Source: an uncultured Eubacteriales bacterium
GTDB lineage: Bacteria > Bacillota_I > Bacilli_A > RF39 > UBA660
Reading direction: 5' to 3'
Length of the DNA stretch: 14,523 nt
Assembly (NCBI GenBank): GCA_900321795.1
Contig: ONXO01000026.1
Coordinates: 1 to 14,523, forward strand
In this document: one piece after another, positions 1 to 7,066 of the stretch
Layout: the number at the start of each line of letters is the position of its first letter
How positions within the stretch are numbered: the first letter of the stretch is position 1
Notes under the pieces: generated by a model
The model's database searches: none
What the model saw: the letters and a program-made list of their open reading frames with translations, nothing else
Told to the model about the DNA's origin: nothing
Made by a program: the position numbers and the translations under genes

Positions 1-1
1 A

Positions 2-148
2 AACAGAGAATTTTGGTGTAGAGGGTACTATGTTGACACGGTAGGTAAAAACACAAAGAAAATAAAGGAATACATAGCGAATCAGTTAAAAGAAGACCAA
101 TTAAGTCAACAGCTGACAATGGAAGATTTTGACCCTTTTAAAGGGTAG
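2..148 (+). CDS. tnpA: IS200/IS605-family Y1 transposase TnpA, C-terminal 48 residues
   Basis: The frame is open from the window edge to a TAG at 146-148 and gives the C-terminal end of an IS200-like TnpA. Recognisable parts are the FWCRGYYVDTVG segment, followed by an amphipathic helix (KKIKEYIANQLKEDQ) and the tail DFDPFKG. In this family that helix follows the HUH core and carries the catalytic tyrosine; the Tyr of KEYIANQ is the likely nucleophile, by family pattern. The HUH motif and start codon lie upstream of the window. TnpA excises and inserts the element as single-stranded DNA. No TnpB gene follows it here, so this is the IS200 type or the tnpB lies elsewhere. Confidence 0.8.
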   Translation, partial: NREFWCRGYYVDTVGKNTKKIKEYIANQLKEDQLSQQLTMEDFDPFKG

Positions 149-163
149 CGAGTAATGGATGCT

Positions 164-247
164 TCTGGCAGTCGTAATATCACTTTAGTGGTAGCCAGTA
201 GTATAGCCTTATAGGCGAAAATGAAAAACCACTAGCTATGCTAGTGG
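164..247 (+). repeat. Structured IS tail: nested stem plus perfect terminal hairpin
   Basis: Three foldable units follow the transposase stop. CTGGC (165-169) pairs with GCCAG (194-198) around an inner hairpin of six pairs (178-183 with 188-193, loop TTTA, one G-T pair). GCCT-TAT-AGGC (206-216) is a short second hairpin. CCACTAGC-TAT-GCTAGTGG (229-247) is a perfect 8-bp stem with a 3-nt loop and is the best candidate for the TnpA-recognised right-end hairpin. The pairings are seen in the sequence; their roles are inferred from the family. Confidence 0.6.
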
Positions 248-277
248 AAATTTATTCTAATCTATCAATAACGGTTA

Positions 278-312
278 AACAAAAAGATACTCAGGATTTT
301 TGCCCTGAGTAT
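278..312 (-). terminator. Rho-independent terminator of cysS
   Basis: Directly after the cysS stop, the minus strand has a 9-bp stem (ATACTCAGG at 287-295 against CCTGAGTAT at 304-312, plus-strand coordinates) with an 8-nt loop. The minus strand then runs into CTTTTTGTTT (278-286 region). A GC-containing stem plus U-tract right after a stop codon is a standard intrinsic terminator. Confidence 0.88.
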
Positions 313-1716
313 TTATCTTCTGTCATTAAGTGTAATTCCGATTGCTTTTACTGCATCTCTAATCTTGTCAGATTCTGCATAGTTTTTTTCTTCTCTATAT
401 TTATTTCTAATTCCTTGAATTATCTCTAACAATTCTTTTTCATGATTAGAAGTATTTTCTTCAAATCTTAAACCTAAAACTCCTTCAGCTAATTCTTTAA
501 TAAACTTATCTATATTAGAAAGTTTATTTTTTTCTTTATTATCAGCTAACTCTTTGTTAGCTATTTTTTGTGCTTCATAAAGATAAGTAATAGCAAGACC
601 TGTATTGAAATCATCATCCATAGCTTCTAAAAATTTGTTTTTTAGTATTTCTATTTCTAAGTCTTTAACTATTTCTGTGTTATAGTCTCTTATTTCGTTT
701 CTAATAGCTTTAACTGTTTCAGCAAGCTTGTCATATATTTTAGAAGTTTCTTCTAGTTGTTCTTTATTAAAATCTGTAGGTTTTCTGTAGTGATTTAACA
801 ATATATAAAATCTTATTACTGAGGGATTAAACTCTTTAAACAAATCATTTAACGTAATAAAATTTCCGAGCGATTTGCCCATTTTTTGCCCATTAACAGT
901 AACTAAGTTATTATGAATAAAATATTTAACAAAAGGCTTACCTGTTGCCGCTTCACTTTGAGCTATTTCACATTCGTGATGTGGGAATATATTATCCATT
1001 CCACCGCCATGTATATCGAAAGTGTCACCCAAATATTTTCTAGACATTACAGAGCATTCAATATGCCAACCAGGATAGCCAAGTCCCCATGGAGAAGGCC
1101 ATTTCATTAGGTGACCACTTTCTGCCTTTTTCCATAAAGCAAAGTCTTCAGGATTTTCTTTATCACTTGCAACATCTATTCTTTCTCCTGAAACAGTATT
1201 ATCTAGTGTTCTGTTTGAAAGAAGTCCATAATTATTAAACTTATTAACTCTATAATAAACGTTTCCTTCTTTAGTTACATATGCATAACCTTTATCTATT
1301 AAAGTTTTTACCATATCGATGATTTCTATTATATGTCCGGTAGCTCTTGAGCTTATTGAAGGCTTTAAAACATTAAGTTTATTCATAGCATCAAAGTATA
1401 TATTTTCAAATTTATATGCTATTTCTACTGGGTCTATTTCTTCTAATTTAGCTATTCTCTCTATTTTGTCTTCTCCCTCTTCTTGATCTCCGACTAAATG
1501 TCCAACATCAGTTATATTTTGAACATACTTCACTTTATAGCCCAAATGTATTAAATATCTATAAATAGTATCAAAACAAACATAACTCTTAGCATGTCCA
1601 AGATGTGGGTAGCCATAAACTGTTGGACCACAAACATACATTCCTACGTGCCCATCTATAATTGGTTTAAACTCTTCTTTCTTTCTTGATAATGTATTAT
1701 AAACAACTAAACTCAT
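313..1716 (-). CDS. cysS: Cysteinyl-tRNA synthetase (class I)
   Basis: This cytoplasmic enzyme activates cysteine with ATP and loads it onto tRNA-Cys. At 467 aa it has the usual bacterial length. The HIGH motif is HLGH (38-41) and the KMSKS motif appears as KMGKS (278-282). The four zinc ligands that bind the substrate thiol are all in place: Cys29 in CGPTVY, Cys221 in IECSVMS, and His246 and Glu250 in HHECE. Their spacing matches Cys28/Cys209/His234/Glu238 of the E. coli enzyme apart from a small insertion. The start is well supported: AGAGGTG lies about 8 nt upstream of the ATG. The gene stands alone, with its own promoter and terminator, and no T-box leader fits into the short predicted 5' leader. 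Confidence 0.97.
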   Translation of the reverse strand: MSLVVYNTLSRKKEEFKPIIDGHVGMYVCGPTVYGYPHLGHAKSYVCFDTIYRYLIHLGYKVKYVQNITDVGHLVGDQEEGEDKIERIAKLEEIDPVEIAYKFENIYFDAMNKLNVLKPSISSRATGHIIEIIDMVKTLIDKGYAYVTKEGNVYYRVNKFNNYGLLSNRTLDNTVSGERIDVASDKENPEDFALWKKAESGHLMKWPSPWGLGYPGWHIECSVMSRKYLGDTFDIHGGGMDNIFPHHECEIAQSEAATGKPFVKYFIHNNLVTVNGQKMGKSLGNFITLNDLFKEFNPSVIRFYILLNHYRKPTDFNKEQLEETSKIYDKLAETVKAIRNEIRDYNTEIVKDLEIEILKNKFLEAMDDDFNTGLAITYLYEAQKIANKELADNKEKNKLSNIDKFIKELAEGVLGLRFEENTSNHEKELLEIIQGIRNKYREEKNYAESDKIRDAVKAIGITLNDRR

Positions 1717-1741
1717 AGGAGTTCACCTCTTTTCATTAACA

Positions 1742-1750
1742 ATTATATCA
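1742..1750 (-). promoter_or_regulatory. Extended -10 promoter of cysS
   Basis: On the minus strand TATAAT (1742-1747) is preceded by TGA, giving an extended -10 element. No convincing -35 hexamer is found 16-18 bp upstream. Predicted transcription starts near 1735, about 20 nt before the start codon, so the leader holds little beyond the ribosome binding site. Confidence 0.6.
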
Positions 1751-1834
1751 TACAAACTTTATTTTTAGTACTATCTATTTTGTGGCATATTAAAATAATA
1801 ATTAATACATTTTTTTGTAAATTATAAACATAAA

Positions 1835-1863
1835 TTGAAAAGATACTAGATTTATGCTATTAT
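1835..1863 (+). promoter_or_regulatory. Promoter upstream of the sulfatase operon (P1)
   Basis: TTGAAA (1835-1840), a 17-bp spacer and TATTAT (1858-1863) with TG one base before the -10 hexamer. Predicted start near 1870. Between this promoter and the gene lies an AT-rich hairpin with a T-run (1913-1957), so part of the transcripts may end early. Confidence 0.6.
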
Positions 1864-1912
1864 ATAAATAAGTGGTAAAAGTAATCAGTGAATAAAAAAT
1901 GAGCTTATACCT

Positions 1913-1957
1913 AAAAAATGATGAATTAGTGTTATCATTTTTTGTTTATATTTTTTA
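1913..1957 (+). terminator. Possible leader terminator or attenuator, AT-rich
   Basis: AAAAAATGAT (1913-1922) pairs perfectly with ATCATTTTTT (1934-1943) around an 11-nt loop, and the sequence goes on as TTTTTTGTTTATATTTTTT. Only one pair in the stem is G-C, so the hairpin is weak; it may be a mild attenuator, the end of a short RNA from P1, or chance in AT-rich DNA. Confidence 0.3.
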
Positions 1958-1964
1958 ATTTAAG

Positions 1965-1973
1965 TGTTATAAT
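1965..1973 (+). promoter_or_regulatory. Extended -10 promoter next to the sulfatase gene (P2)
   Basis: TGT followed by TATAAT (1968-1973) forms an extended -10 element; no good -35 is seen. A start near 1980 would leave a leader of about 16 nt containing the AGAGGG ribosome binding site at 1985-1990. Confidence 0.45.
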
Positions 1974-1995
1974 GAAAAGGAAAAAGAGGGATATA

Positions 1996-4011
1996 ATGAA
2001 GAAAAAATTATCGTTGTTTTTATATTTTGCATTTTTAATAATATATTTAGAAATTCTTTATAAAGGATATATATTACATAATGTATTTACAGCTAACACA
2101 CTTTTAGTTATCCTTTTTAGTGTACCATTTATATATTTATTTACTATATTATCAAGTTTATTTAATAAAAAGATTAATAGAGTAATATCTATCATATGGA
2201 GTATTATATTAACGATAATATATGGTAGTCAATTAATATATTATGTTTTTTATAATTCTATATTTAGTATATTTAGTTTAACTAACGGTGCTGGACAAGC
2301 AGCAGATTTTATGGGAGAGATATTTAACAAGATTTTTGAAAATTTTTGGATACTATTATTTATGATACTTCCTACATTATTATTTATAATATTTGGTAAA
2401 AGAATATTTGAATTTAGAAGAGTAAAAACAATCTTTAGAATTGAACTTATAAGCCTAATAGTTACAAGTATTCTTTTAACAGTAATCATAAATTTTTCAA
2501 GTAGTGGAATGTACTCTTTAAAGAGAATTTATAAAGAAACACATGCACCTATGATAACAATAAATAAAGTTGGACTTCTTTCAATGGAAGTTGTTGACTT
2601 AGAAAGATTCTTATTTGGCTTTGAAGAAAAAATGTATATAGATGAAGAAACAGGGGAAGTTGTTGAACTAGAACCTGAGATTAAATATAATTCTCTTGAC
2701 ATAGATTTTGCCTCACTTATAGAAGAGGAGACAGATGAAACAGTTTTATCTATGCACAATTATTTTTCTAGTTTAACACCTACAAAACAGAATGAATATA
2801 CAGGATTATTTAAAGATAAAAACTTAATATATATAACTGCTGAAGGATTAGATGTTATAGCAGTAGACAAAGAACTTACACCTACGCTGTATAAACTTGT
2901 AAATAACGGATTTGTATTTGAAAACTATTATCAGCCTTTATTTACAGTTAGTACTTCTGATGGAGAATATCAATTTATGAATGGTTTAATACCGAAGGAA
3001 GGCGTATGGTCTTTCTTTAGAAGTAGCAATATATATATGCCTTATGGTTTAGGAAGAGTGTTTAAAAACGCTGGTTATGATGTAGCTAATGCATATCATG
3101 ATCATACTTATACGTACTATGATAGAGAGCTTTCTCATCCTAATTTGGGATTTGACAAATACATAGGATGTGGTAATGGACTTGAAAAATTAATGAACTG
3201 TAACCGCTGGCCAGAAAGTGATGTTGAAATGATAGATGCTACTATTAATGATTACATTAATGCTGATAAGTTTATGGCATATTATATGACAGTTTCTGGA
3301 CATTTAAATTACAATTTTATGGGTAATAGTATGTCAGCTAAAAACAGAGATTTTGTTAGAGATTTGCCATATAGTGAACATGTACAAGCTTATCTAGCCG
3401 CTAATATTGAGTTAGATCGTGCATTAGAAAAATTAATTAATTATTTAACAGAAGCTGGTAGACTAGATGATACCGTTATAGTAGTGTCTCCTGACCATTA
3501 TCCATATGGACTAACTGATAGTGAATTAAATGAAATTAGTAAAACTGATAGAAGTGATAAGTTTGAAAAATATCATACTAGTTTAATTCTTTATAACTCA
3601 GCTATGGAAGAAAATATTAAAGTAACTAAATATGTAAGTAGTATTGATGTACTTCCTACAGTATATAACTTATTTGGAATTAGCTTTGACTCAAGACTTC
3701 TTATGGGAAGAGATGCTTTATCTGAAGAAGATGGATTGGTAATGCTTTCTAATAGAAGCTGGATAAATGAAAATGGTAAGTACGATTCAATAAGTGGAAA
3801 GTTTACTGCATTTAAGGATAATTTACCTGAAGATTATGCTGAAAAAACTAATAAGAAAGTATATCAAAAGTTTACTATGTCAAGTTTACTACTATATGAA
3901 AAGAATGGTAAATACTTAGATTACTATAGTAAATTAGGACTAGATAAGTTATCTTCAAGTAATAAAATTGAAGAAGAAAATGAAAAAGTAGAAGAACTAA
4001 ATGAAGATTAA
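1996..4011 (+). CDS. LTA-synthase-like membrane sulfatase (phosphoglycerol transferase family)
   Basis: The 671-aa protein has about five N-terminal membrane helices (residues 1-180) and then an extracellular alkaline-phosphatase-fold sulfatase domain, the layout of lipoteichoic acid synthase. Family active-site elements are visible: metal-ligand Glu283 (TAEGLD), nucleophile Thr320 (STSDGE), Arg377 (YYDRE, matching WxR of LtaS), His436 (TVSGH) and Asp500-His501 (SPDHY). Known members move glycerol phosphate from phosphatidylglycerol to a growing polymer or glycolipid; the exact acceptor here cannot be told. The start at 1996 is chosen because AGAGGG lies 5 nt upstream; an in-frame ATG at 1972 and one at 1942 have no comparable site. 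The tail after about 650 is acidic and probably disordered. The next gene overlaps its last 11 nt. Confidence 0.88.
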   Translation: MKKKLSLFLYFAFLIIYLEILYKGYILHNVFTANTLLVILFSVPFIYLFTILSSLFNKKINRVISIIWSIILTIIYGSQLIYYVFYNSIFSIFSLTNGAGQAADFMGEIFNKIFENFWILLFMILPTLLFIIFGKRIFEFRRVKTIFRIELISLIVTSILLTVIINFSSSGMYSLKRIYKETHAPMITINKVGLLSMEVVDLERFLFGFEEKMYIDEETGEVVELEPEIKYNSLDIDFASLIEEETDETVLSMHNYFSSLTPTKQNEYTGLFKDKNLIYITAEGLDVIAVDKELTPTLYKLVNNGFVFENYYQPLFTVSTSDGEYQFMNGLIPKEGVWSFFRSSNIYMPYGLGRVFKNAGYDVANAYHDHTYTYYDRELSHPNLGFDKYIGCGNGLEKLMNCNRWPESDVEMIDATINDYINADKFMAYYMTVSGHLNYNFMGNSMSAKNRDFVRDLPYSEHVQAYLAANIELDRALEKLINYLTEAGRLDDTVIVVSPDHYPYGLTDSELNEISKTDRSDKFEKYHTSLILYNSAMEENIKVTKYVSSIDVLPTVYNLFGISFDSRLLMGRDALSEEDGLVMLSNRSWINENGKYDSISGKFTAFKDNLPEDYAEKTNKKVYQKFTMSSLLLYEKNGKYLDYYSKLGLDKLSSSNKIEEENEKVEELNED

Positions 4012-4831
4012 AGTAAATAATATTAACTTATATGATACACTCTTTAGTGGACAATGCTTTAGAATGAAAGAGGAGGAAGACTCTTCATATACAATTGTTA
4101 TTAAGGATAGAGTTATCAACATTAAAGAAGAAAATAATTATCTAGTTATTAACAGTAGCAAAGAAGAAAATCTGGAAAAAGTAATAAAAGACTATTTTGA
4201 TTTGAATTTTGATTATGAAAAGGTAAACTCTATAATTGCTAGTAAAGAAGAAACGCTAAGTAAGAATATTAATCTTTGTAAAGGATATAAAATCTTAAGA
4301 CAAGAACCTTTTGAAATGTTTGTCACTTATATATTAAGTCAAAACAACAGAGTATCTAGAATTAGTAAAACAGTAGAAGAATTATCTAAGAGTTTTGGAA
4401 CTAAAGTTATTTTTCAAAATCGGGAGTACTATTTGTTTCCTACATATGAACAGTTAAAAGATGTAACAAAGGAAGATTTAAAAACTTTTGGAGTAGGTTT
4501 TAGAGATAAATACATTATAGGAGCGTTAGACTACTTAAAAAATAATTCAGCATTTTTAGAAAACATAAATAATATGAGTACTGATGAGGCTTTGAAATCA
4601 CTTACTAGTATAAAAGGAATAGGTACTAAGGTTGCTAGTTGTATACTTTTATTTGCTTATCACAGATTTGACACTTATCCAATAGATACCTGGGTAAGAA
4701 AATATGTATCAGCAAACTTTAATGTGAAGGATAATATAAAAGAAATAAGTAGTTTTATGAGAAAAACGTTTGGAGAATATTCAGGACTAGCTATTCAGTA
4801 TTTCTTTCATATTGAAAGAAATAAAAAATAA
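4001..4831 (+). CDS. ogg: OGG1-type 8-oxoguanine DNA glycosylase / AP lyase
   Basis: This base-excision repair enzyme removes 8-oxoguanine opposite C and can nick the resulting abasic site. At 276 aa it fits the bacterial/archaeal OGG1 form. The N-terminal OGG domain begins with LYDTLFSGQCFR; next comes FEMFVTYILSQNN, like the FExxxxxICSxNN of human OGG1; then the helix-hairpin-helix-GPD block SIKGIGTKVASC to YPIDTW. Catalytic Lys210 and Asp229 are 19 residues apart, as Lys249 and Asp268 are in the human enzyme. It starts inside the end of the sulfatase gene (11-nt overlap) with only a weak ribosome binding site, so translational coupling is likely. The partnership with an envelope gene is odd functionally but clear physically. 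Confidence 0.92.
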   Translation: MKIKVNNINLYDTLFSGQCFRMKEEEDSSYTIVIKDRVINIKEENNYLVINSSKEENLEKVIKDYFDLNFDYEKVNSIIASKEETLSKNINLCKGYKILRQEPFEMFVTYILSQNNRVSRISKTVEELSKSFGTKVIFQNREYYLFPTYEQLKDVTKEDLKTFGVGFRDKYIIGALDYLKNNSAFLENINNMSTDEALKSLTSIKGIGTKVASCILLFAYHRFDTYPIDTWVRKYVSANFNVKDNIKEISSFMRKTFGEYSGLAIQYFFHIERNKK

Positions 4832-4858
4832 CAAGAGATTAATTTCCCTTGTTTTTAT
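4824..4858. terminator. Bidirectional terminator between convergent ogg and GT4 genes
   Basis: AACAAG (4830-4835) pairs with CTTGTT (4848-4853); two further inner pairs are possible. The plus strand continues into TTTTTATTT and the minus strand into ATTTTTTATTT, so both directions have a U-tract. The hairpin contains the stop codons of both genes (4829-4831 and 4839-4841). Confidence 0.7.
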
Positions 4859-6014
4859 TTATCATTTTTTCATATAATTCATAAGCTTCTTTAACTACAT
4901 CATCCCAGTTTTTATATAAATCTTTATAGGCATTTTTACTTACTTTATTATATAGTTTTTCGTTGTTCATTACTTCTAATATTTTTGCTGCGTATTCTTC
5001 TTTGCTATTATTAGTAAAAAATGCATTTACATTATCAGTAGCTGCAGCGCTTGTGACTGAACCATTTAAGAAAAGCGTAGGTGTTTCCTGCGAAGCAGCT
5101 TCTATTTGAACTAAAGAATTAGAGTCATAAAGCGATGGAAATAAGAATAAATTGGCTCTTCTATAATACTTAGCTAATTCATCTCTTTCCTCAACTTTAC
5201 CAACCATAATAATATCATCTTTCATATTATTGGTATCAATATATTCTTTAAGCTCATCTTCGTCTTGTCCTTTGCCAACAAAAAGCATTTTAAACTTAAA
5301 ATTAGGCTTTAACGTCTTTAATACTTTTAAGGAATCTACTATAAAGAAAATGTTTTTAAGTTTATTAATTCTTCCAACAAATAGAAATACTTTTGTATCT
5401 ATATCTATTTCATGCTTTTTATTAATGTAATAACAAGCTTCCTTTTCATCTATTTTTACCATATCGGTAGCATTGTTTATAATTCTAGGGGTTTTGGTGT
5501 ATCCATATTCTTTGGTATACACATCAGAAATCGCTTGATTCATAGTCCAACATTCATCACAAGCTTCAAAGATTTTCATTATTATATCAGTCATCTTACT
5601 AGCTAGAGTTTTACTGTTTGTTGCTCTTAGAAAGTCTTGTTTATACTGACTATGCATCGTACTTATTAAAGGAACATTGTGTTTCTTGGCATATTCAATT
5701 CCTACTTTTCCTACAGTAAAAGGAGAGTGTATATGTACTATATCTAAATTATAACTTTCAACTTCTCTTAAAAATTTTTTATCCAGTTTAGGAGTAGGAA
5801 GGCTATAATCTACAATTGGCATTTTAAAACATTTACATCTAACTACTTTATAAGGAAGTTTTTTATCATTAAAGCCTTCTTTATATGCAGGAGCAAAAAC
5901 TATTACATTAGCTTTTTTGGAAAGTCTCTTAGCATAGTTATCAACTACCATAACAACTCCATCTATCATTGGAAAATATGTATCTATAAACAAACCTATT
6001 GTTAACTTCTTCAT
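4839..6014 (-). CDS. GT4-family glycosyltransferase, probably acting on diacylglycerol glycolipid
   Basis: A 391-aa GT-B-fold enzyme. The N-terminal half has the acceptor-side pattern of lipid glucosyltransferases and relatives (GLFIDTYFPMIDGVV at 6-20, DIVHIHSPF near 90, STMHSQY near 118). The C-terminal half has the nucleotide-sugar site: FLFVGRINKLKN, KMLFVGKGQDE, IMVGKV and a DX7E motif (Asp297 to Glu305), a variant of the EX7E of GT4 enzymes. Relatives make mono- or di-glycosyl-diacylglycerol, the membrane anchor used for lipoteichoic acid, which would suit the LTA-synthase-like gene nearby; substrate is inferred. It has no signal peptide and probably sits on the inner membrane face. It has its own promoter, and GAGGT lies about 11 nt before the ATG, a rather long spacing. 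Confidence 0.85.
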   Translation of the reverse strand: MKKLTIGLFIDTYFPMIDGVVMVVDNYAKRLSKKANVIVFAPAYKEGFNDKKLPYKVVRCKCFKMPIVDYSLPTPKLDKKFLREVESYNLDIVHIHSPFTVGKVGIEYAKKHNVPLISTMHSQYKQDFLRATNSKTLASKMTDIIMKIFEACDECWTMNQAISDVYTKEYGYTKTPRIINNATDMVKIDEKEACYYINKKHEIDIDTKVFLFVGRINKLKNIFFIVDSLKVLKTLKPNFKFKMLFVGKGQDEDELKEYIDTNNMKDDIIMVGKVEERDELAKYYRRANLFLFPSLYDSNSLVQIEAASQETPTLFLNGSVTSAAATDNVNAFFTNNSKEEYAAKILEVMNNEKLYNKVSKNAYKDLYKNWDDVVKEAYELYEKMINKNKGN

Positions 6015-6035
6015 ATAATTAATTACCTCATATTA

Positions 6036-6064
6036 ATTATATAAATAAAAAGACATTTTTACAA
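6036..6064 (-). promoter_or_regulatory. Promoter of the GT4 glycosyltransferase gene
   Basis: Minus strand: TTGTAA (6059-6064), 17-bp spacer, TATAAT (6036-6041). It lies just downstream of the terminator of the preceding gene and about 15 nt of leader precede the start codon, so this gene is a separate transcription unit. Confidence 0.75.
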
Positions 6065-6096
6065 CAAAAAAGGACTATTTTGTTAAATCTAGTCCT
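6064..6096 (-). terminator. Terminator of the kinase-fold gene
   Basis: On the minus strand a perfect 7-bp stem (AGGACTA at 6090-6096, TAGTCCT at 6071-6077 as read on that strand) with a 12-nt loop is followed by TTTTTTGTTGT. The stem takes in the TAG stop of the gene. The -35 of the following gene begins within its T-run. Confidence 0.8.
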
Positions 6097-6971
6097 GTCT
6101 TTGCCTTATAAACTTTATGATGTGCTTGATAAGGCTCGTTTTCTATTAAGTAATCTAAATATGGAAGAGGATTTTCATTTTCTCCATTATGGTATATCTT
6201 TTCTATTACAAATAATAAATCTTTGTTTACTCCTATACTTTCTAAATAATTCATATAACTATAAAACTGGTTAGTAGATAATTTAAACATATTACAGCCT
6301 GCAATAGTATTAAGTATAATCATGATATAACAGTAAATGTCTGAGTTTCTGGATGGTATAACATCATCATTATCATTAACTTTATATTTGTGTGGAAAGT
6401 CGGGAAGAAGTGGATTTAAAAATAAGTATTTTGAATGGAAGGGCTCATTATTAGAAATGTAGCTGCTATCTATGTCGACTACACGAAGTCTATTTTCTTT
6501 ATCTACAATAAAGTTAGCTTCGTGCAAATCTCCTAATCTAAATTCGTAGGGAAAGTCTTTCATTTCATCGATTTCTATTAAAATACTTCCAATTTGCTTT
6601 AAATATTCTATTTTTTCTTTAAGTGTAATTTGTTTGTTATCAAGAATTACTTTTAAGTTAGTTGCATTTTCAATAAGTGGCATAGTATCTCCAATAATTT
6701 CTCCACCAACCACAGCTAAAGTTTCAGGAAGCACTAACTCCTTAACTTGCTCTAGAATATGTTTATAATAGACTAAGGTATTTATATTTAATAGTTTCAT
6801 ACCTAAATATTCACCTTCATCTATAAAGAACTTCTTTAAAAGCTTTCTTTCCTTTCCTGAGCGTTTGCTTCCCATAATAAAAAGTTCACTCTCGACATTT
6901 ATTATTCCTTTACCTGGATCATACTTCTTAAGTTTTTCAAATTGATTTCTAGTAAGTGATGTAGTGTACAT
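6075..6971 (-). CDS. Divergent protein-kinase-fold protein (APH/ABC1-like catalytic loop)
   Basis: This 298-aa protein is not a family I can name. The C-terminal half has the marks of a kinase catalytic core: GDLHEAN with Asp148 and Asn153, like the (H)GDLHxxN loop of aminoglycoside phosphotransferases and ABC1 kinases; VVDIDSS with Asp166 and Asp168 in the place of the metal-binding DFG Asp; and SDIYCYIMIILNTI, like the helix that follows the activation segment. The catalytic-loop His is replaced by Leu. The N-lobe is short and has no clear glycine-rich loop; a Lys in LLKKFF (near 45) may be the ATP lysine. No membrane segment is seen. AGAGGTGA lies 7 nt before the ATG. It could be an active small-molecule or protein kinase, or a pseudokinase. 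Confidence 0.65.
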   Translation of the reverse strand: MYTTSLTRNQFEKLKKYDPGKGIINVESELFIMGSKRSGKERKLLKKFFIDEGEYLGMKLLNINTLVYYKHILEQVKELVLPETLAVVGGEIIGDTMPLIENATNLKVILDNKQITLKEKIEYLKQIGSILIEIDEMKDFPYEFRLGDLHEANFIVDKENRLRVVDIDSSYISNNEPFHSKYLFLNPLLPDFPHKYKVNDNDDVIPSRNSDIYCYIMIILNTIAGCNMFKLSTNQFYSYMNYLESIGVNKDLLFVIEKIYHNGENENPLPYLDYLIENEPYQAHHKVYKAKTGLDLTK

Positions 6972-6999
6972 AAAAACTTCACCTCTTTTTTTATGCTAT

Positions 7000-7028
7000 A
7001 TGATACCATATTAAGTACATTTTGTCAA
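7000..7028 (-). promoter_or_regulatory. Strong promoter of the kinase-fold gene
   Basis: Minus strand: consensus TTGACA (7023-7028), 17-bp spacer and TATCAT (7000-7005), with TGG giving an extended -10. Transcription would begin near 6993, leaving about 20 nt of leader with the AGAGGTGA site. The -35 begins about 40 bp after the end of the Crp/Fnr gene, with no clear terminator between, so some read-through is possible. Confidence 0.8.
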
Positions 7029-7066
7029 ATTACTCATGAAATAAAGAGATTTATATGTAATTATTT

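Larger units (their letters stand above)
1..268 (+). mobile_element. Right (3') end of an IS200/IS605-family insertion sequence, cut by the window edge
   Basis: This stretch holds the 3' part of a Y1-transposase gene, about 80 nt of non-coding tail that can fold, and a perfect 8-bp hairpin (229-247). Elements of this family have no terminal inverted repeats; each end carries a subterminal hairpin read by TnpA as single-stranded DNA. The left end lies outside the window, so completeness cannot be judged. The right boundary is not fixed: a TCAA, the type of tetranucleotide cleaved in IS608, lies 18 nt after the hairpin at 265-268, but this is only a guess. The element stops just short of the cysS terminator, so it seems to have inserted downstream of that gene without damage. 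Confidence 0.75.

Noticed and set aside
1899..1958. 19-codon leader peptide overlapping the hairpin before the sulfatase gene
   Set aside because: There is no ribosome binding site and no run of a regulatory amino acid; most likely chance.
1717..1990. T-box riboswitch upstream of cysS
   Set aside because: The predicted start lies about 20 nt before the ATG and no specifier loop, T-box sequence or antiterminator is seen on the minus strand.
2250..2759. Minus-strand frames within the sulfatase gene, and similar frames opposite other genes
   Set aside because: They lie opposite strongly supported genes, have no ribosome binding sites and show low-complexity, hydrophobic or Ser-rich shadow composition.
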